The notes under the pieces were generated by a model, which saw only the letters and a program-made list of their open reading frames with translations, was not told the DNA's origin and ran no database searches. From Imbroritus primus (GTDB taxonomy: Bacteria > Pseudomonadota > Gammaproteobacteria > Burkholderiales > Burkholderiaceae): a stretch of 64,000 nt of DNA. Each line of letters begins with the position of its first letter. Within the stretch, counting starts at the first letter, position 1. A program made the position numbers and the translations under genes. This document shows, one piece after another, positions 17,826 to 26,493 of the stretch. The stretch spans positions 1,302,001 to 1,366,000 of the forward strand of contig NZ_OZ201293.1 in NCBI RefSeq assembly GCF_964332355.1, read 5' to 3'.

Positions 17826-18302
17826 TTACGAGCGTCCCTTGTACGAGCGGTACACGGAAGACTTGCCATCCGCCTGCACCAGCAGCACGTCGTACGGATC
17901 CACGCGCCCGCTCGCTACCTCCATGCCCGGCGAGCCCACCGGCATCGCCGGCACGGCCAGCCCCAACGCCGCCGGCCGCTCCGCCAGCAGCCGCTTCACC
18001 TCGGAAGCCGGCACATGGCCTTCCAGTACATAGTTGCCCACCTTGGCAGTGTGGCAGGAACCAAACTTCTCCGGCATGCGCAGCTTCTGGCGCATGGTGC
18101 TGGTGTCATCCACATTGTGTGCCCGCACGGTAAAGCCATTCTTCTGCAGATGTTCGATCCACGCCCCGCAGCAGCCGCAGCTCGGGCTCTTGTAGACGTC
18201 GATCACGGGAAGGGATGCGGCTTTCTGGGCGAACGCAGGAATCGCCACCACGGTGGCGCTGGCGGCGAGAAATTGCAGCAGGGTACGGCGTTGCGAAATC
18301 AT
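17826..18302 (-). CDS. DUF411 metal-binding protein, exported
   Basis: 158 residues. The N-terminus RRTLLQFLAASATVVAIPAFA looks like a signal peptide with cleavage after AFA. The DUF411 domain has SPSCGCCGAWIEHLQ (Cys motif) and GSCHTAKVGNYVLEGHVPA. Family members are periplasmic and often occur with copper-resistance genes, suggesting copper binding; the mechanism is not established. Start chosen at ATG 18302 directly before RRTLL; an ATG at 18326 is also open. A second Cys-rich exported protein lies upstream on the same strand. Confidence 0.86.
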   Translation of the reverse strand: MISQRRTLLQFLAASATVVAIPAFAQKAASLPVIDVYKSPSCGCCGAWIEHLQKNGFTVRAHNVDDTSTMRQKLRMPEKFGSCHTAKVGNYVLEGHVPASEVKRLLAERPAALGLAVPAMPVGSPGMEVASGRVDPYDVLLVQADGKSSVYRSYKGRS

Positions 18303-18461
18303 GTTGGTGTTCCGATCATCAAGCATGCGGAAAATCCGCGTTGGGGAGGTCGCGGCAGCAGTCGTGCGGCGAATGTCATTTTGTCGGCCTGTGTGCCAGC
18401 GATCTGACCGGCGTGCGGCGGCACCGCAGCGCTGTCATACCGGCAACCGGGCAGACCTCAT

Positions 18462-18869
18462 CTAGAGGCTGGACAGTGAAGGTGGCCGCTGGGGCGCAGC
18501 GGGAATGAACGAGGAGTAATGCCTTGGTGCGAAGACGGGCGGAGCCTGTGGCAGGAAGAGGAACCCGGCCGTTTGGGTGCCAGCAGGTGCGCTCCCATGC
18601 AAGGTACACAATGGACAATCGCTACAGTGTGCAGCAGACGGTGCGTTGTCCTGGCCGTGATCCGCTATTCCTGTTTCCTGGCAGTTGCCACAAGCCATCG
18701 GTTCCGAGGACATCGTATCCGTCTGCGGCATGACCGGGGTACCTGCGGACATGCAAGTGCCTGGCATAGCGCTGGCAGCAGTCAGGTACAGACTCGCAAG
18801 CACAGCCAGCAGGGCACACAGCATGGTGTGCCAGCGAATGCGGCGGAGTGAGCGAAAGACCTGGGTCAT
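18462..18869 (-). CDS. Small exported Cys/His-containing protein (DUF2946-like)
   Basis: 135 residues. A basic start MTQVFRSLRRIRW leads into a hydrophobic segment (ALLAVLASLYLTAASA), a probable signal or anchor. The rest has MACGNCQETGI and HCSDCPLCTLHG, paired Cys motifs that could bind a metal, and a Pro-rich tail. It resembles the small DUF2946/copper-associated proteins that sit near copper genes, but the match is by pattern only. It lies 159 bases upstream of DUF411 on the same strand, supporting a shared metal-related role. Confidence 0.6.
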   Translation of the reverse strand: MTQVFRSLRRIRWHTMLCALLAVLASLYLTAASAMPGTCMSAGTPVMPQTDTMSSEPMACGNCQETGIADHGQDNAPSAAHCSDCPLCTLHGSAPAGTQTAGFLFLPQAPPVFAPRHYSSFIPAAPQRPPSLSSL

Positions 18870-18892
18870 ATGCGCCTGTTACGTCGATACCG

Positions 18893-19675
18893 TTACTGTG
18901 CGACCCAGCCGCCATCCATATTCCACGCCACCCCACGCACCTGTGTAGCAGCCTCGCTGCACAGGAACACAGCTAGCGCGCCCAGCTGCTCCGGCGTCAC
19001 GAACTCACCCGACGGCTGCTTTTCCATCAGCAGTTCGCGCTTGGCCTGTTCGACCGGGATGTGTCCGTGCTCGGCACGCGCATCGACCTGTTTCTGCACC
19101 AGCGGTGTCAGTACCCAGCCGGGGCAGATGGCGTTGACGGTGATGCCGGTCTGAGCGGTTTCCAGCGCCCCGGTCTTGGTCAGGCCGACGATGCCGTGCT
19201 TGGCGGCGACATAGGCGGACTTCTGGGCGGATGCCACCAGTCCGTGAGCCGAGGCGATATTGATGATGCGTCCCCAGTTCTTTTTTCGCATGCCGGGAAT
19301 CGCCAGGCGCATCGTGTGAAAGGCGGATGACAGGTTGATGGCGATGATGGCATCCCAGCGGTCGACCGGAAAATCCTCGACATTGGCGACATGCTGGATG
19401 CCGGCGTTGTTGACGAGAATGTCGGCGCCGCCGAAATCCGCGTCAGCGTATGCCATCATGGCTTCGATCTGCTCGGGTTTGCTCATGTCGGCATTGTGGT
19501 AACCCGTGCGGATGCCATGTGCCGCGCCCACCTGGGCGATCTCCGCCCGAGCCGCATCCACGTCCCCGAAGCCGTTGACGATGATGTGCGCGCCCTGCGC
19601 CGCCAGTGCCTTGGCGATGCCGAGGCCGATACCGCTGGTGGAGCCGGTGACGAGTGCTGTCTTGCCGTTGAGCAT
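18893..19675 (-). CDS. 3-hydroxybutyrate dehydrogenase
   Basis: 260 residues, classical SDR starting MLNGKTALVTGSTSGIGLGI. NNAGIQH is mid-protein, ASAHGLVAS gives the catalytic Ser, YVAAK the Tyr/Lys, and the QKQVDARA plus PEQLGALAVFLCSEAA segments are distinctive of D-3-hydroxybutyrate dehydrogenase (PhaB-opposing BdhA). It oxidises 3-hydroxybutyrate to acetoacetate with NAD, feeding ScoAB. Start at 19675 with GGGGAAT upstream; the longer open frame to 19948 overlaps the divergent hydrolase gene. Divergent from that gene across about 156 bases. Confidence 0.92.
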   Translation of the reverse strand: MLNGKTALVTGSTSGIGLGIAKALAAQGAHIIVNGFGDVDAARAEIAQVGAAHGIRTGYHNADMSKPEQIEAMMAYADADFGGADILVNNAGIQHVANVEDFPVDRWDAIIAINLSSAFHTMRLAIPGMRKKNWGRIINIASAHGLVASAQKSAYVAAKHGIVGLTKTGALETAQTGITVNAICPGWVLTPLVQKQVDARAEHGHIPVEQAKRELLMEKQPSGEFVTPEQLGALAVFLCSEAATQVRGVAWNMDGGWVAQ

Positions 19676-19751
19676 GAGGATTCCCCTGGGCTGAGATGGC
19701 GAACGTGGCGGATGCCGCCCCGCGGGGCGCAGCAGCCATGCCGATTCCAGC

Positions 19752-19775
19752 ATTGTAATGGCTGCAGCGTACAAT
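19752..19775. promoter_or_regulatory. Symmetric ATTGTA-N12-TACAAT element, divergent -10 boxes
   Basis: TACAAT occurs on the plus strand at 19770-19775 and on the minus strand at 19757-19752. It sits in the divergent space between 3-hydroxybutyrate dehydrogenase and the hydrolase. It could be two back-to-back -10 boxes or one operator; -35 boxes are poor. Confidence 0.35.
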
Positions 19776-19831
19776 CCTGTTTTCGACAGCGTTCGGCGCG
19801 CGCCGTTCGCGACCCGGAGTGAGGAGACCGC

Positions 19832-20710
19832 ATGCCAGCTTCGCCGCGCCTTTCCACCGTGCAGTGCCTGAGCCCTGCCGGACTGCACCGCATGGCCTAC
19901 CACGAGTGGGGTGATCCGGCTAATCCGCGCGTGCTGGTGTGCGTACATGGGCTATCGCGGACCGGTCGCGATTTCGATGTGCTGGCCCAGGCGCTCAGCC
20001 ATGACTACCGGGTGATCTGTCCGGATGTGGTGGGCCGCGGCCGGTCCGACTGGCTGGGTAACCCGGCGTACTACACCATCCCGCAGTATGTGGCCGACAT
20101 GGTGACGCTGATTGCACGCCTCAACGTCGACAAGGTTGATTGGTTCGGTACCTCGATGGGCGGCCTGATCGGCATCAGCCTCGCCGGCCAGGCGGGGTCG
20201 CCGATCGGCAAACTGTTGCTGAACGATGTGGGGCCGCGCATGACCGAGACCTCGCTGACGCGCATCGGTGCGTATCTTGGCTTGCCAGTGCGTTTCAAGA
20301 CCTTCGACGAGGGCCTGAACTATCTGCATACCATCAGCGCATCGTTCGGCCACCATACGCCGGAGCAGTGGCGCGAGCTGAACAGCGCGATCCTCAAGCC
20401 GATGCCAGGCGACAGCGGACTGGAATGGGGCCTGCATTACGACCCGGCGATTGCCGTGCCGTTCAAGGCGGTGACGCCCGAGATGGTGCAGCAGGGTGAA
20501 GCGATGCTGTGGCAACTGTTCCAGGCCATGGCATGCGAGACCCTGGTGGTGCGTGGCGCGGAGTCTGATCTGCTGACACGCGAGACGGCGGCGGAGATGG
20601 TGCAGCGTGGCCAGCACGTGCGCACGGTGGAAATTCCCGACGTGGGACACGCGCCCACGTTCGTGCAGCCGGAGCAGGTGGCTATCGCCAAGGCTTTTTT
20701 TACCGAATAA
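19832..20710 (+). CDS. Alpha/beta-fold hydrolase
   Basis: 292 residues. LVCVHGLSRTGRDF gives the oxyanion HG, the nucleophile elbow is GTSMGG (Ser about 109), an acidic residue is in the ESDLLT region, and the catalytic His is in DVGHAPTF near the C-terminus. It resembles 3-oxoadipate enol-lactonase/epoxide-hydrolase-like esterases, cytosolic. The substrate is not evident. It is followed 36 bases later by a RidA gene on the same strand, so the two may be co-transcribed. Confidence 0.87.
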   Translation: MPASPRLSTVQCLSPAGLHRMAYHEWGDPANPRVLVCVHGLSRTGRDFDVLAQALSHDYRVICPDVVGRGRSDWLGNPAYYTIPQYVADMVTLIARLNVDKVDWFGTSMGGLIGISLAGQAGSPIGKLLLNDVGPRMTETSLTRIGAYLGLPVRFKTFDEGLNYLHTISASFGHHTPEQWRELNSAILKPMPGDSGLEWGLHYDPAIAVPFKAVTPEMVQQGEAMLWQLFQAMACETLVVRGAESDLLTRETAAEMVQRGQHVRTVEIPDVGHAPTFVQPEQVAIAKAFFTE

Positions 20711-20746
20711 TGTTGACGACCTTATTGAGAAGCAGGAGCACACAGC

Positions 20747-21118
20747 ATGCAGGACACCCAGCTGATTCGCCACCACGTCGGCAAACGCCTGTCCGAAATG
20801 GCAATCTATCGTGGCGTGGTCTACCTCGCGGGGCAAGTGCCCGAGAATGATCCCGACGCAGACATCAGCGCGCAGACGCGCGAGGTCCTGGGGCACATCG
20901 ACCGCCTGCTGGCGGAGGCAGGCAGCGACAAGCGCCATATCCTGTCGTGCCAGATCTTCCTGCGCGACATCGCCGACATCGGTGCCATGAACGCGGTCTG
21001 GGACGAATGGGTGGCCGAAGGTGCCGCACCGCCGCGGGCCACGGTGCAGGCCGCACTGGCCGATCCGCGCTGGGGCATCGAGGTGGTCCTGACCGCTGCC
21101 GTGATCCAGGAGCGTTGA
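20747..21118 (+). CDS. RidA/YjgF-family deaminase
   Basis: 123 residues. The RidA fold is visible in GVVYLAGQVPEND and in the C-terminal APPRATVQAALADPRWGIEV, where the Arg before ATV is the conserved carboxylate-binding Arg of enamine/imine deaminases. It hydrolyses reactive enamine intermediates from PLP enzymes. It lies 13 bases before relA and may share its transcript. Confidence 0.88.
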   Translation: MQDTQLIRHHVGKRLSEMAIYRGVVYLAGQVPENDPDADISAQTREVLGHIDRLLAEAGSDKRHILSCQIFLRDIADIGAMNAVWDEWVAEGAAPPRATVQAALADPRWGIEVVLTAAVIQER

Positions 21119-21131
21119 ACGGCTGAGCAGC

Positions 21132-23339
21132 ATGAATACGAGTGAATCTTCCGGCGGTGCGCAAGCCGACCGGCAACTGGTAGCGCAGGCGCTCGACTTT
21201 GTCAGGGTGCGTGGGGAAGGGCATACCGTCTTTACTGGCGAAAGCATGCTCTCCCATGCCCAGGGCACGCTCAAGGTGCTGGAAGGTCTGGATGTCGGCC
21301 CGTCGGCAGAGGCCGCGGGTTGTTTGTTCGCCGTTGCCGCAGCAGTGCCGGGCGCCGAAGCCGAGATCGAAACGCAGTTCGGTGATGAAGTGGCCCGGCT
21401 GGTGCGCGACATCCGCCAGTTGCTGCGCATCGGCGCAATCGCCACGCATGCCGGCGCGGGCGGATCATCGAAGAACGAAGCGGAGGCGCGCCAGCACCAG
21501 GTCGAGTCGCTGCGCAAGATGCTGCTGGCGTTTGCGCAGGATATCCGCGTCGTGCTGGTGCGCCTCGCGTCGCGGCTGGCCACGCTGCGCTGGCTTGCGC
21601 AGAACAAGCGCGAGGCACTGCCCGGCATGGCGCGCGAGACGCTCGACGTGTATGCGCCCCTGGCCAATCGCCTGGGGATCTGGCAGATCAAGTGGGAGCT
21701 GGAAGACCTGGCTTTCCGCTTTGCAGAGCCCGAGATCTACAAACGCATCGCCCGCCTGCTGGATGAGAAGCGCATCGAGCGGGAAGGGTTTATCGCCGAG
21801 GCCATTGGCCGGCTCAATGCCGAGTTGCGCGACGCGGGCGTGCGTGCGGAAGTGACCGGGCGGCCCAAGCATATCTACAGCATCTGGAAGAAGATGCGCG
21901 GCAAGGAACTCGACTTTGCCGATCTCTACGATGTGCGTGCCTTCCGGGTGATCGTCGACGATGTGAAGGACTGCTATACGGTGCTCGGCATCGTGCACCA
22001 CATCTGGCATCCGATTCCCAAGGAGTTCGACGACTATATCTCGCGGCCCAAGGCCAACGGCTACCGCTCGCTGCACACCGTGGTTATCGGCGATGACGGG
22101 CGTGCGCTGGAAGTGCAGATCCGCACGCGCGAGATGCACCATTTCGCCGAGTACGGCGTGGCCGCGCACTGGCGCTACAAGGAAGCCGGTGCCAAGGGTT
22201 ATAGCGGTCAGTTCTCCGCCACGGAGCAGTACGACGAAAAGATTGCCTGGCTGCGCCAGTTGCTGGCCTGGAAGGACGATGCCGCGCATCGCGTGTCCGG
22301 TGACGAGGCACCGTGGGAACAGCTCAAGCAGGCCACGCTCGACGACCACATCTACGTGCTGACGCCGCAGGCGCGCGTGATTGCCTTGCCGCAAGGTGCG
22401 ACGCCGGTGGATTTCGCCTACTACCTGCACACCGACCTCGGCCACCGTTGCCGCGGCGCGCGTGTGGACGGCGCCATGGTGCCGCTCAATACGCCATTGA
22501 AGAACGGCCAGACGGTGGAGATCGTGGCCGTCAAGCAGGGCGGTCCGTCACGCGACTGGCTGAACACGGAACTGGGCTATCTCGCCAGTTCGCGCGGGCG
22601 GGCCAAGGTGCGTGCCTGGTTCAATGCGCTGGAACTGCAGGAAACGACTGCGCAGGGCCGGGCCATTATCGACAAGACCTTGCAGCGCGAAGGTAAGACG
22701 TCGGTCAACCTGGAAGAGCTGGCCACGCGCCTCGGCTTTCGCGGGCCGGAGGAGTTGTACCTGGCGGTCGCCAAGGACGAGCTGAGTCTGCGCCACGTCG
22801 AACAGGCATTGCGCGACAACGGCGCACCAGCGCCATTCGTGCCGGATGAAGAGGCATTCACGCGCAAGAGCCGCGCCACCAGTGTGGCGCGCGGCGCGCG
22901 CAGCGGCGTGCTGGTCGTGGGCGTCGACTCGCTGATGACCCAGCTGTCACGCTGCTGCAAGCCGGCGCCGCCGGACGATATCGCCGGGTTCGTCACCCGT
23001 GGCCGGGGGGTATCGATCCACCGCAAGTCGTGCGCGACTTTCCAGCAGCTCGCCGCCCGCGATCCCGAGCGTGTGATCCAGACCGAATGGGGCAAGCGCA
23101 ACGAAGCCGTCTATCCCGTGGACATCCTCGTCGAAGCGCTCGACCGGCAGGGGCTGCTGCGCGACGTGTCGGAGGTGCTGTCACGCGAGAAACTCAACGT
23201 GACCGGCGTGAAGACCATGTCGTCGAAGGGGGTGGCGAAGATGCAGTTCGTCGCCGAGATCAGCGAGTCCGAACAGCTGCAGCGCGCTCTTGCCCACATT
23301 CAGGAAGTGTCAGGGGTATTGTCTGCGAAAAGAAAGTAG
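21132..23339 (+). CDS. relA: RelA-type (p)ppGpp synthetase
   Basis: 735 residues. The N-terminal hydrolase domain is degenerate: where SpoT has HDxxED, this protein has FAVAA (66-70), so no hydrolysis is expected. The synthetase domain has RPKHIYSIWKKM (244 on) and EFDDYISRPKANGYRSLHT, with the acidic EFDD (298-301) found in synthesis-only RelA. TGS (about 410-470) and C-terminal ACT (about 655-730) domains follow. It makes (p)ppGpp from ATP and GTP/GDP on stalled ribosomes. tRNA-Val is directly downstream, with its promoter inside the relA 3' end. Confidence 0.95.
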   Translation: MNTSESSGGAQADRQLVAQALDFVRVRGEGHTVFTGESMLSHAQGTLKVLEGLDVGPSAEAAGCLFAVAAAVPGAEAEIETQFGDEVARLVRDIRQLLRIGAIATHAGAGGSSKNEAEARQHQVESLRKMLLAFAQDIRVVLVRLASRLATLRWLAQNKREALPGMARETLDVYAPLANRLGIWQIKWELEDLAFRFAEPEIYKRIARLLDEKRIEREGFIAEAIGRLNAELRDAGVRAEVTGRPKHIYSIWKKMRGKELDFADLYDVRAFRVIVDDVKDCYTVLGIVHHIWHPIPKEFDDYISRPKANGYRSLHTVVIGDDGRALEVQIRTREMHHFAEYGVAAHWRYKEAGAKGYSGQFSATEQYDEKIAWLRQLLAWKDDAAHRVSGDEAPWEQLKQATLDDHIYVLTPQARVIALPQGATPVDFAYYLHTDLGHRCRGARVDGAMVPLNTPLKNGQTVEIVAVKQGGPSRDWLNTELGYLASSRGRAKVRAWFNALELQETTAQGRAIIDKTLQREGKTSVNLEELATRLGFRGPEELYLAVAKDELSLRHVEQALRDNGAPAPFVPDEEAFTRKSRATSVARGARSGVLVVGVDSLMTQLSRCCKPAPPDDIAGFVTRGRGVSIHRKSCATFQQLAARDPERVIQTEWGKRNEAVYPVDILVEALDRQGLLRDVSEVLSREKLNVTGVKTMSSKGVAKMQFVAEISESEQLQRALAHIQEVSGVLSAKRK

Positions 23340-23348
23340 TGCTATACT
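23319..23348 (+). promoter_or_regulatory. Promoter of tRNA-Val
   Basis: -35 TTGTCT (23319-23324) and an extended -10 TGC-TATACT (TATACT 23343-23348) with 18-base spacing, lying over the last codons of relA. The bases after the -10 are CGCGCC, a GC-rich discriminator of the kind seen at stringently controlled stable-RNA promoters. Confidence 0.65.
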
Positions 23349-23360
23349 CGCGCCTTCGCT

Positions 23361-23437
23361 AGGCTCGTAGCTCAGCTGGTTAGAGCACCACCTTGACATG
23401 GTGGGGGTCGTTGGTTCGAGTCCAATCGAGCCTACCA
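23361..23437 (+). tRNA. tRNA-Val(GAC)
   Basis: Acceptor AGGCTCG (23361-23367) pairs with CGAGCCT (23427-23433), followed by discriminator A and encoded CCA (23435-23437). The D arm GCTC/GAGC and anticodon stem CCACC/GGTGG carry loop TTGACAT (anticodon GAC); the T loop is TTCGAGT. All arms are intact. Confidence 0.96.
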
Positions 23438-23503
23438 ATATTCCGGTAGGAACATGGCGAAGGCACGGCAGTCAGGTGCCGACCGTGATACAAAAATCGC
23501 AAG

Positions 23504-23540
23504 AACCCCGTTGCTTTCAGGCAGCGGGGTTTTTTGTTTT
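23504..23540 (+). terminator. Intrinsic terminator after tRNA-Val
   Basis: CCCCGTTGC (23506-23514) pairs with GCAGCGGGG (23521-23529) with one G-T pair, extended by two A-T pairs, followed by six T, G and four more T. It overlaps the 3' end of the convergent lysR gene. Confidence 0.88.
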
Positions 23541-24425
23541 CTGGCGCGTCGCGAGATGGGCGGCAAGCTTGCGGGCAGCCGGCGACAGGCCTTCGAGATC
23601 GCGATATCCCAGCACCAGTTCACGCCTGGCCCACGGATCCGGCAGACGGACACGCCGCAATGGCAGGCCGCGCGGACTGCGCCGGGCTGCCGTATCGGGC
23701 ACGATGCCAATGCCGACACCTTCTGCCGCCATCCGGCAGATACCATCGAACGACGCCATGCGGATACGCACATTCAGCGTGCAGCCGAGCGCGCGGGCGT
23801 GTGCATCGACGTGCGCCTGCAGGGCGCTGCCCGGCGGCAGGCCGATGAATGCCTCGTGGCGCAGCGCGTCGAGTGTCAGCGCGCGCGCATCCGCGAGCGG
23901 ATGGCTGGCCGACATGACCGCGACCAGCCGGTCGACCGCGAACGGATGCGTCGTCAGTCGCGGATGTTCGACCGCTGCAGAAAAAATCCCGATATCCGAC
24001 AGTCCTCCATCGAGCGCCGCCGCAATCTCGGCGCTGGCACGTTCATGGAGGTCGATGCGCACGCGTGGGTGCGCGGCCAGCCAAGGGGCGAGGGCATCGG
24101 GCAGGAAGGCGGTCAGCGCGGCCGTATTGGCCAGCAGGCGGATCGTGCCTCGGTCGCTGTCGGCAAAGACATCCAGTTCGCGTTGCAGCAACGCGCTCTG
24201 GCGTAGGATCAGCCGCGCATGATGCGCCAGCGCATCGCCCGCCTCGGTCGGGATGACGCCGCGCCGGCTGCGCTCCAGCAACCGCACACCGGCCTGCTCT
24301 TCCATACCGCGCAAGCGTTCACTGGCCGATGCAAGGGCCAGGTGGCTGCGCGTGGCGCCATGGGTGATGCTGCCGGCTTCGATGACATGGAGAAACAGGC
24401 GCAGGTCGGTCAGGTCGAAACGCAC
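23517..24425 (-). CDS. LysR-family transcriptional regulator
   Basis: 302 residues. The N-terminal winged helix (about 1-60) has FLHVIEAGSITHGATRSHLA and ERLRGMEEQAGVRLLERS; the C-terminal periplasmic-binding-like effector domain runs from about 90 to 290. The start is GTG 24425 with AAGGAAG upstream, giving the usual short N-terminus before DLTDLRLF; an ATG at 24509 would add about 28 atypical residues. It is divergent from the TSUP exporter, and LysR genes commonly regulate their divergent neighbour. Confidence 0.92.
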   Translation of the reverse strand: MRFDLTDLRLFLHVIEAGSITHGATRSHLALASASERLRGMEEQAGVRLLERSRRGVIPTEAGDALAHHARLILRQSALLQRELDVFADSDRGTIRLLANTAALTAFLPDALAPWLAAHPRVRIDLHERASAEIAAALDGGLSDIGIFSAAVEHPRLTTHPFAVDRLVAVMSASHPLADARALTLDALRHEAFIGLPPGSALQAHVDAHARALGCTLNVRIRMASFDGICRMAAEGVGIGIVPDTAARRSPRGLPLRRVRLPDPWARRELVLGYRDLEGLSPAARKLAAHLATRQKTKNPAA

Positions 24426-24543
24426 AGAGGCTTCCTTATCGAGTGCCTGGCTGCGGTGGTGGGCCGAAGCCTTCGGTAGATCCGAAGGATGGTTGCGGAT
24501 CATCCGCATTGTGCTGCGTCATCGCCTGCGCGTAAATAGCCGC

Positions 24544-25278
24544 ATGGATACGACATTCTGGATCATCGCCACCTTCGTGCTGGCAGGCATCGTCAAAGGC
24601 GTCAGCGGCATGGGGCTGCCTACGGTTGCCATGGGCGTGCTCGGGCTTGTCATGCCGCCCGTGGCGGCGGCTTCGCTCATGCTGGTGCCCTCGTTCGTCA
24701 CCAATGTCTGGCAGTTGTGGAGCGGCCCGCATCTGGCGTCGCTATGGCGGCGCTTGTGGTTGATGATGGCCGGCATCTTTGCTGGCACGGTGGCTGGTGC
24801 GGCCCTGCTGGCTGACGGCCAGGCTGGATGGACCACGCCAGCGCTGGGCGCGGCGCTGGTGGTGTATGCCAGCTACACGCTGCTGGCGCGGCCGCTACAT
24901 GTGCCGGCGCGGCTGGAGCCCTGGCTGTCACCGCTGATGGGTGTGGCGACCGGGGTCATCACAGGCGGCACAGGCGTGCTGGTGGTGCCGGCGGTGCCGT
25001 ACCTGCAATCGCTGGATCTGCAGCGCGACGATCTCGTGCAGGCGCTGGGGCTGTCATTCACGGTCTCCACAGTCGCACTGGCTGCCGGCCTGATCTGGCA
25101 TGGCGCCTTCGACGCGGCCCGGCTCGGCTGGTCGGCGGTTGCCGTGGTACCCGCCTGGCTTGGCATGTGGCTCGGGCAGATACTTCGCAGCCGGATCTCG
25201 CCACCGCTGTTCCGGCGCGGCTTTCTGCTGTGTCTCCTGGTGCTGGGTGGAGAGCTGCTGTTGCGGACATGGCGCTGA
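24544..25278 (+). CDS. TSUP-family membrane transporter (TauE/SafE)
   Basis: 244 residues with about seven or eight hydrophobic segments. The N-terminal repeat GIVKGVSGMGLPTVAMGVLG and the internal repeat MGVATGVITGGTGVLVVPAV are the family hallmark. Members export sulfite, sulfoacetate or other organic anions across the inner membrane; the substrate here is unknown. The start ATG 24544 lies 118 bases from the divergent LysR start. Confidence 0.88.
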   Translation: MDTTFWIIATFVLAGIVKGVSGMGLPTVAMGVLGLVMPPVAAASLMLVPSFVTNVWQLWSGPHLASLWRRLWLMMAGIFAGTVAGAALLADGQAGWTTPALGAALVVYASYTLLARPLHVPARLEPWLSPLMGVATGVITGGTGVLVVPAVPYLQSLDLQRDDLVQALGLSFTVSTVALAAGLIWHGAFDAARLGWSAVAVVPAWLGMWLGQILRSRISPPLFRRGFLLCLLVLGGELLLRTWR

Positions 25279-25417
25279 GCGAGGTGGCATCGAGCCGCAA
25301 ACCGGGCTGACCGGCGGCACGGATGGGCTTACACTTATGGTCTGTCCATTTCCATCCGGTCATGTGTATCGGCAGGACGCGATGTGCGCGTCCGCCGGCG
25401 TGTCCCCAGATTTCATC

Positions 25418-26257
25418 ATGCGTCTTTCCACTTTCACGCTTGCCAACGATGCGCCGTTTGTCCTGTTTGGCGGCGTCAATGTGCTCGAGTCCCGCGATTT
25501 TGCGCTGCGTGCCTGCGAGCACTATGTCGAGGTCACGGCGCGCCTCGGTATTCCCTATGTGTTCAAGGCGTCGTTCGACAAGGCCAACCGGTCGTCGATC
25601 CATTCCTATCGTGGCCCAGGGATGGAAGAAGGGCTGCGTATCTTCGAGGCCGTGAAGCAGGCGTTCGGCGTGCCGGTCATCACTGATGTGCATGAGACCT
25701 GGCAGGCCCAGCCCGTGGCAGAGGTGGTCGATGTGCTCCAGTTGCCGGCTTTTCTCGCGCGCCAGACCGATCTGGTGGTGGCGCTTGCCAAGACGGGGCG
25801 ACCCATCAACATCAAGAAACCGCAGTTTCTTAGTCCGACGCAGATGGCCAACGTGGTGCAGAAATTCGAGGAGTGCGGCAATCCCGATGTCATCCTGTGC
25901 GACCGCGGCACCAACTTCGGCTACGACAACCTCGTGGTCGACATGCTGGGCTTCGGTGTGATGAAGAAGGTCAGCGGCAACAAGCCCGTGATCTTCGACG
26001 TGACGCATGCGCTGCAACAGCGCGATCCAATGGGTGCGGCCTCAGGCGGGCGGCGCGAGCAGGTGGCGGAACTGGCGCGCGCCGGTATGGCCACGGGCCT
26101 CGCGGGCCTGTTCCTGGAAGCGCACCCGGATCCGGCCAACGCCAAATGCGATGGCCCGAGCGCATTGCCACTGGCGAAGCTGGAGCCCTTCCTTGCGCAG
26201 GTGAAGGCGATCGACGATCTGGTCAAGTCATTTCCCCCGCTGGATACCCGCGGCTAA
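25418..26257 (+). CDS. kdsA: 3-deoxy-8-phosphooctulonate (KDO-8-P) synthase
   Basis: 279 residues closely following the E. coli enzyme: FVLFGGVNVLESRDFALR, FKASFDKANRSSIHSYRGPG, KKPQFLSPTQM, HALQQRDPMGAASGGRR. It condenses PEP with arabinose-5-phosphate to make KDO-8-P for LPS. Asn21 (GGVNVLES) sits where metal-dependent enzymes carry Cys, so this is the metal-independent class. ATG 25418 gives normal length. The promoter of the next operon overlaps its stop codon. Confidence 0.95.
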   Translation: MRLSTFTLANDAPFVLFGGVNVLESRDFALRACEHYVEVTARLGIPYVFKASFDKANRSSIHSYRGPGMEEGLRIFEAVKQAFGVPVITDVHETWQAQPVAEVVDVLQLPAFLARQTDLVVALAKTGRPINIKKPQFLSPTQMANVVQKFEECGNPDVILCDRGTNFGYDNLVVDMLGFGVMKKVSGNKPVIFDVTHALQQRDPMGAASGGRREQVAELARAGMATGLAGLFLEAHPDPANAKCDGPSALPLAKLEPFLAQVKAIDDLVKSFPPLDTRG

Positions 26258-26266
26258 TGCTATACT
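26258..26266 (+). promoter_or_regulatory. Extended -10 promoter of the thrS leader
   Basis: TGC-TATACT (TATACT 26261-26266) immediately follows the kdsA stop codon. It matches the tRNA-Val and tRNA-Pro promoter motif in this window. The -35 is weak (CGCTGG at 17 bases). It would start a transcript at about 26273 containing the leader peptide and the attenuator. Confidence 0.5.
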
Positions 26267-26353
26267 TGCAAGCTGTTGCCGGATATGCGCGGATTGCTTT
26301 TTTCCTGGCATCCAGCTGATCCGGCAGTCCAACTTTCCCAGGAACCTACAACC

Positions 26354-26401
26354 ATGATGGTTATGACACCGCGAACTACCACCGCTTTCGAGCGACAGTA
26401 G
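26354..26401 (+). CDS. Threonine-rich leader peptide of the thrS operon (putative)
   Basis: A 15-codon frame, ATG 26354 to TAG 26399-26401, reading MMVMTPRTTTAFERQ. Four of the 15 codons are Thr (ACA, ACT, ACC, ACC), three of them adjacent, and one is Phe. AGGAA (26340-26344) is well placed 9 bases before the ATG. The frame lies between the inferred promoter and a very strong terminator 65 bases further on, then thrS. This is the layout of a classical attenuation leader, in which ribosome stalling on Thr codons would prevent the terminator. It is inferred from layout, with no known homolog recognised. Confidence 0.65.
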   Translation: MMVMTPRTTTAFERQ

Positions 26402-26465
26402 CCGAGGTGCGTCTCCCGCCATCGTCAGGTTTCCCCAAGCTGGAATACGGACGGATAAATTCAGG

Positions 26466-26493
26466 AAAACGCGGCCAAGGCCGCGTTTTTTTT
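26466..26493 (+). terminator. Attenuator-type terminator before thrS
   Basis: AAAACGCGGCC (26466-26476) and GGCCGCGTTTT (26479-26489) form a perfect 11-bp stem closed by AA, and T continues to 26493. It sits 72 bases before the thrS ATG and after the Thr-rich leader peptide. A segment TTTTCCTGG at 26300-26308 is complementary to CAGGAAAA at 26462-26469 and could contribute to an alternative fold. Confidence 0.9.

Noticed and set aside
21132..23339. Bifunctional SpoT-type synthetase/hydrolase
   Set aside because: The HDxxED hydrolase motif is missing (FAVAA in its place) and the synthetase loop is the acidic EFDD type, so synthesis-only RelA is the better call.
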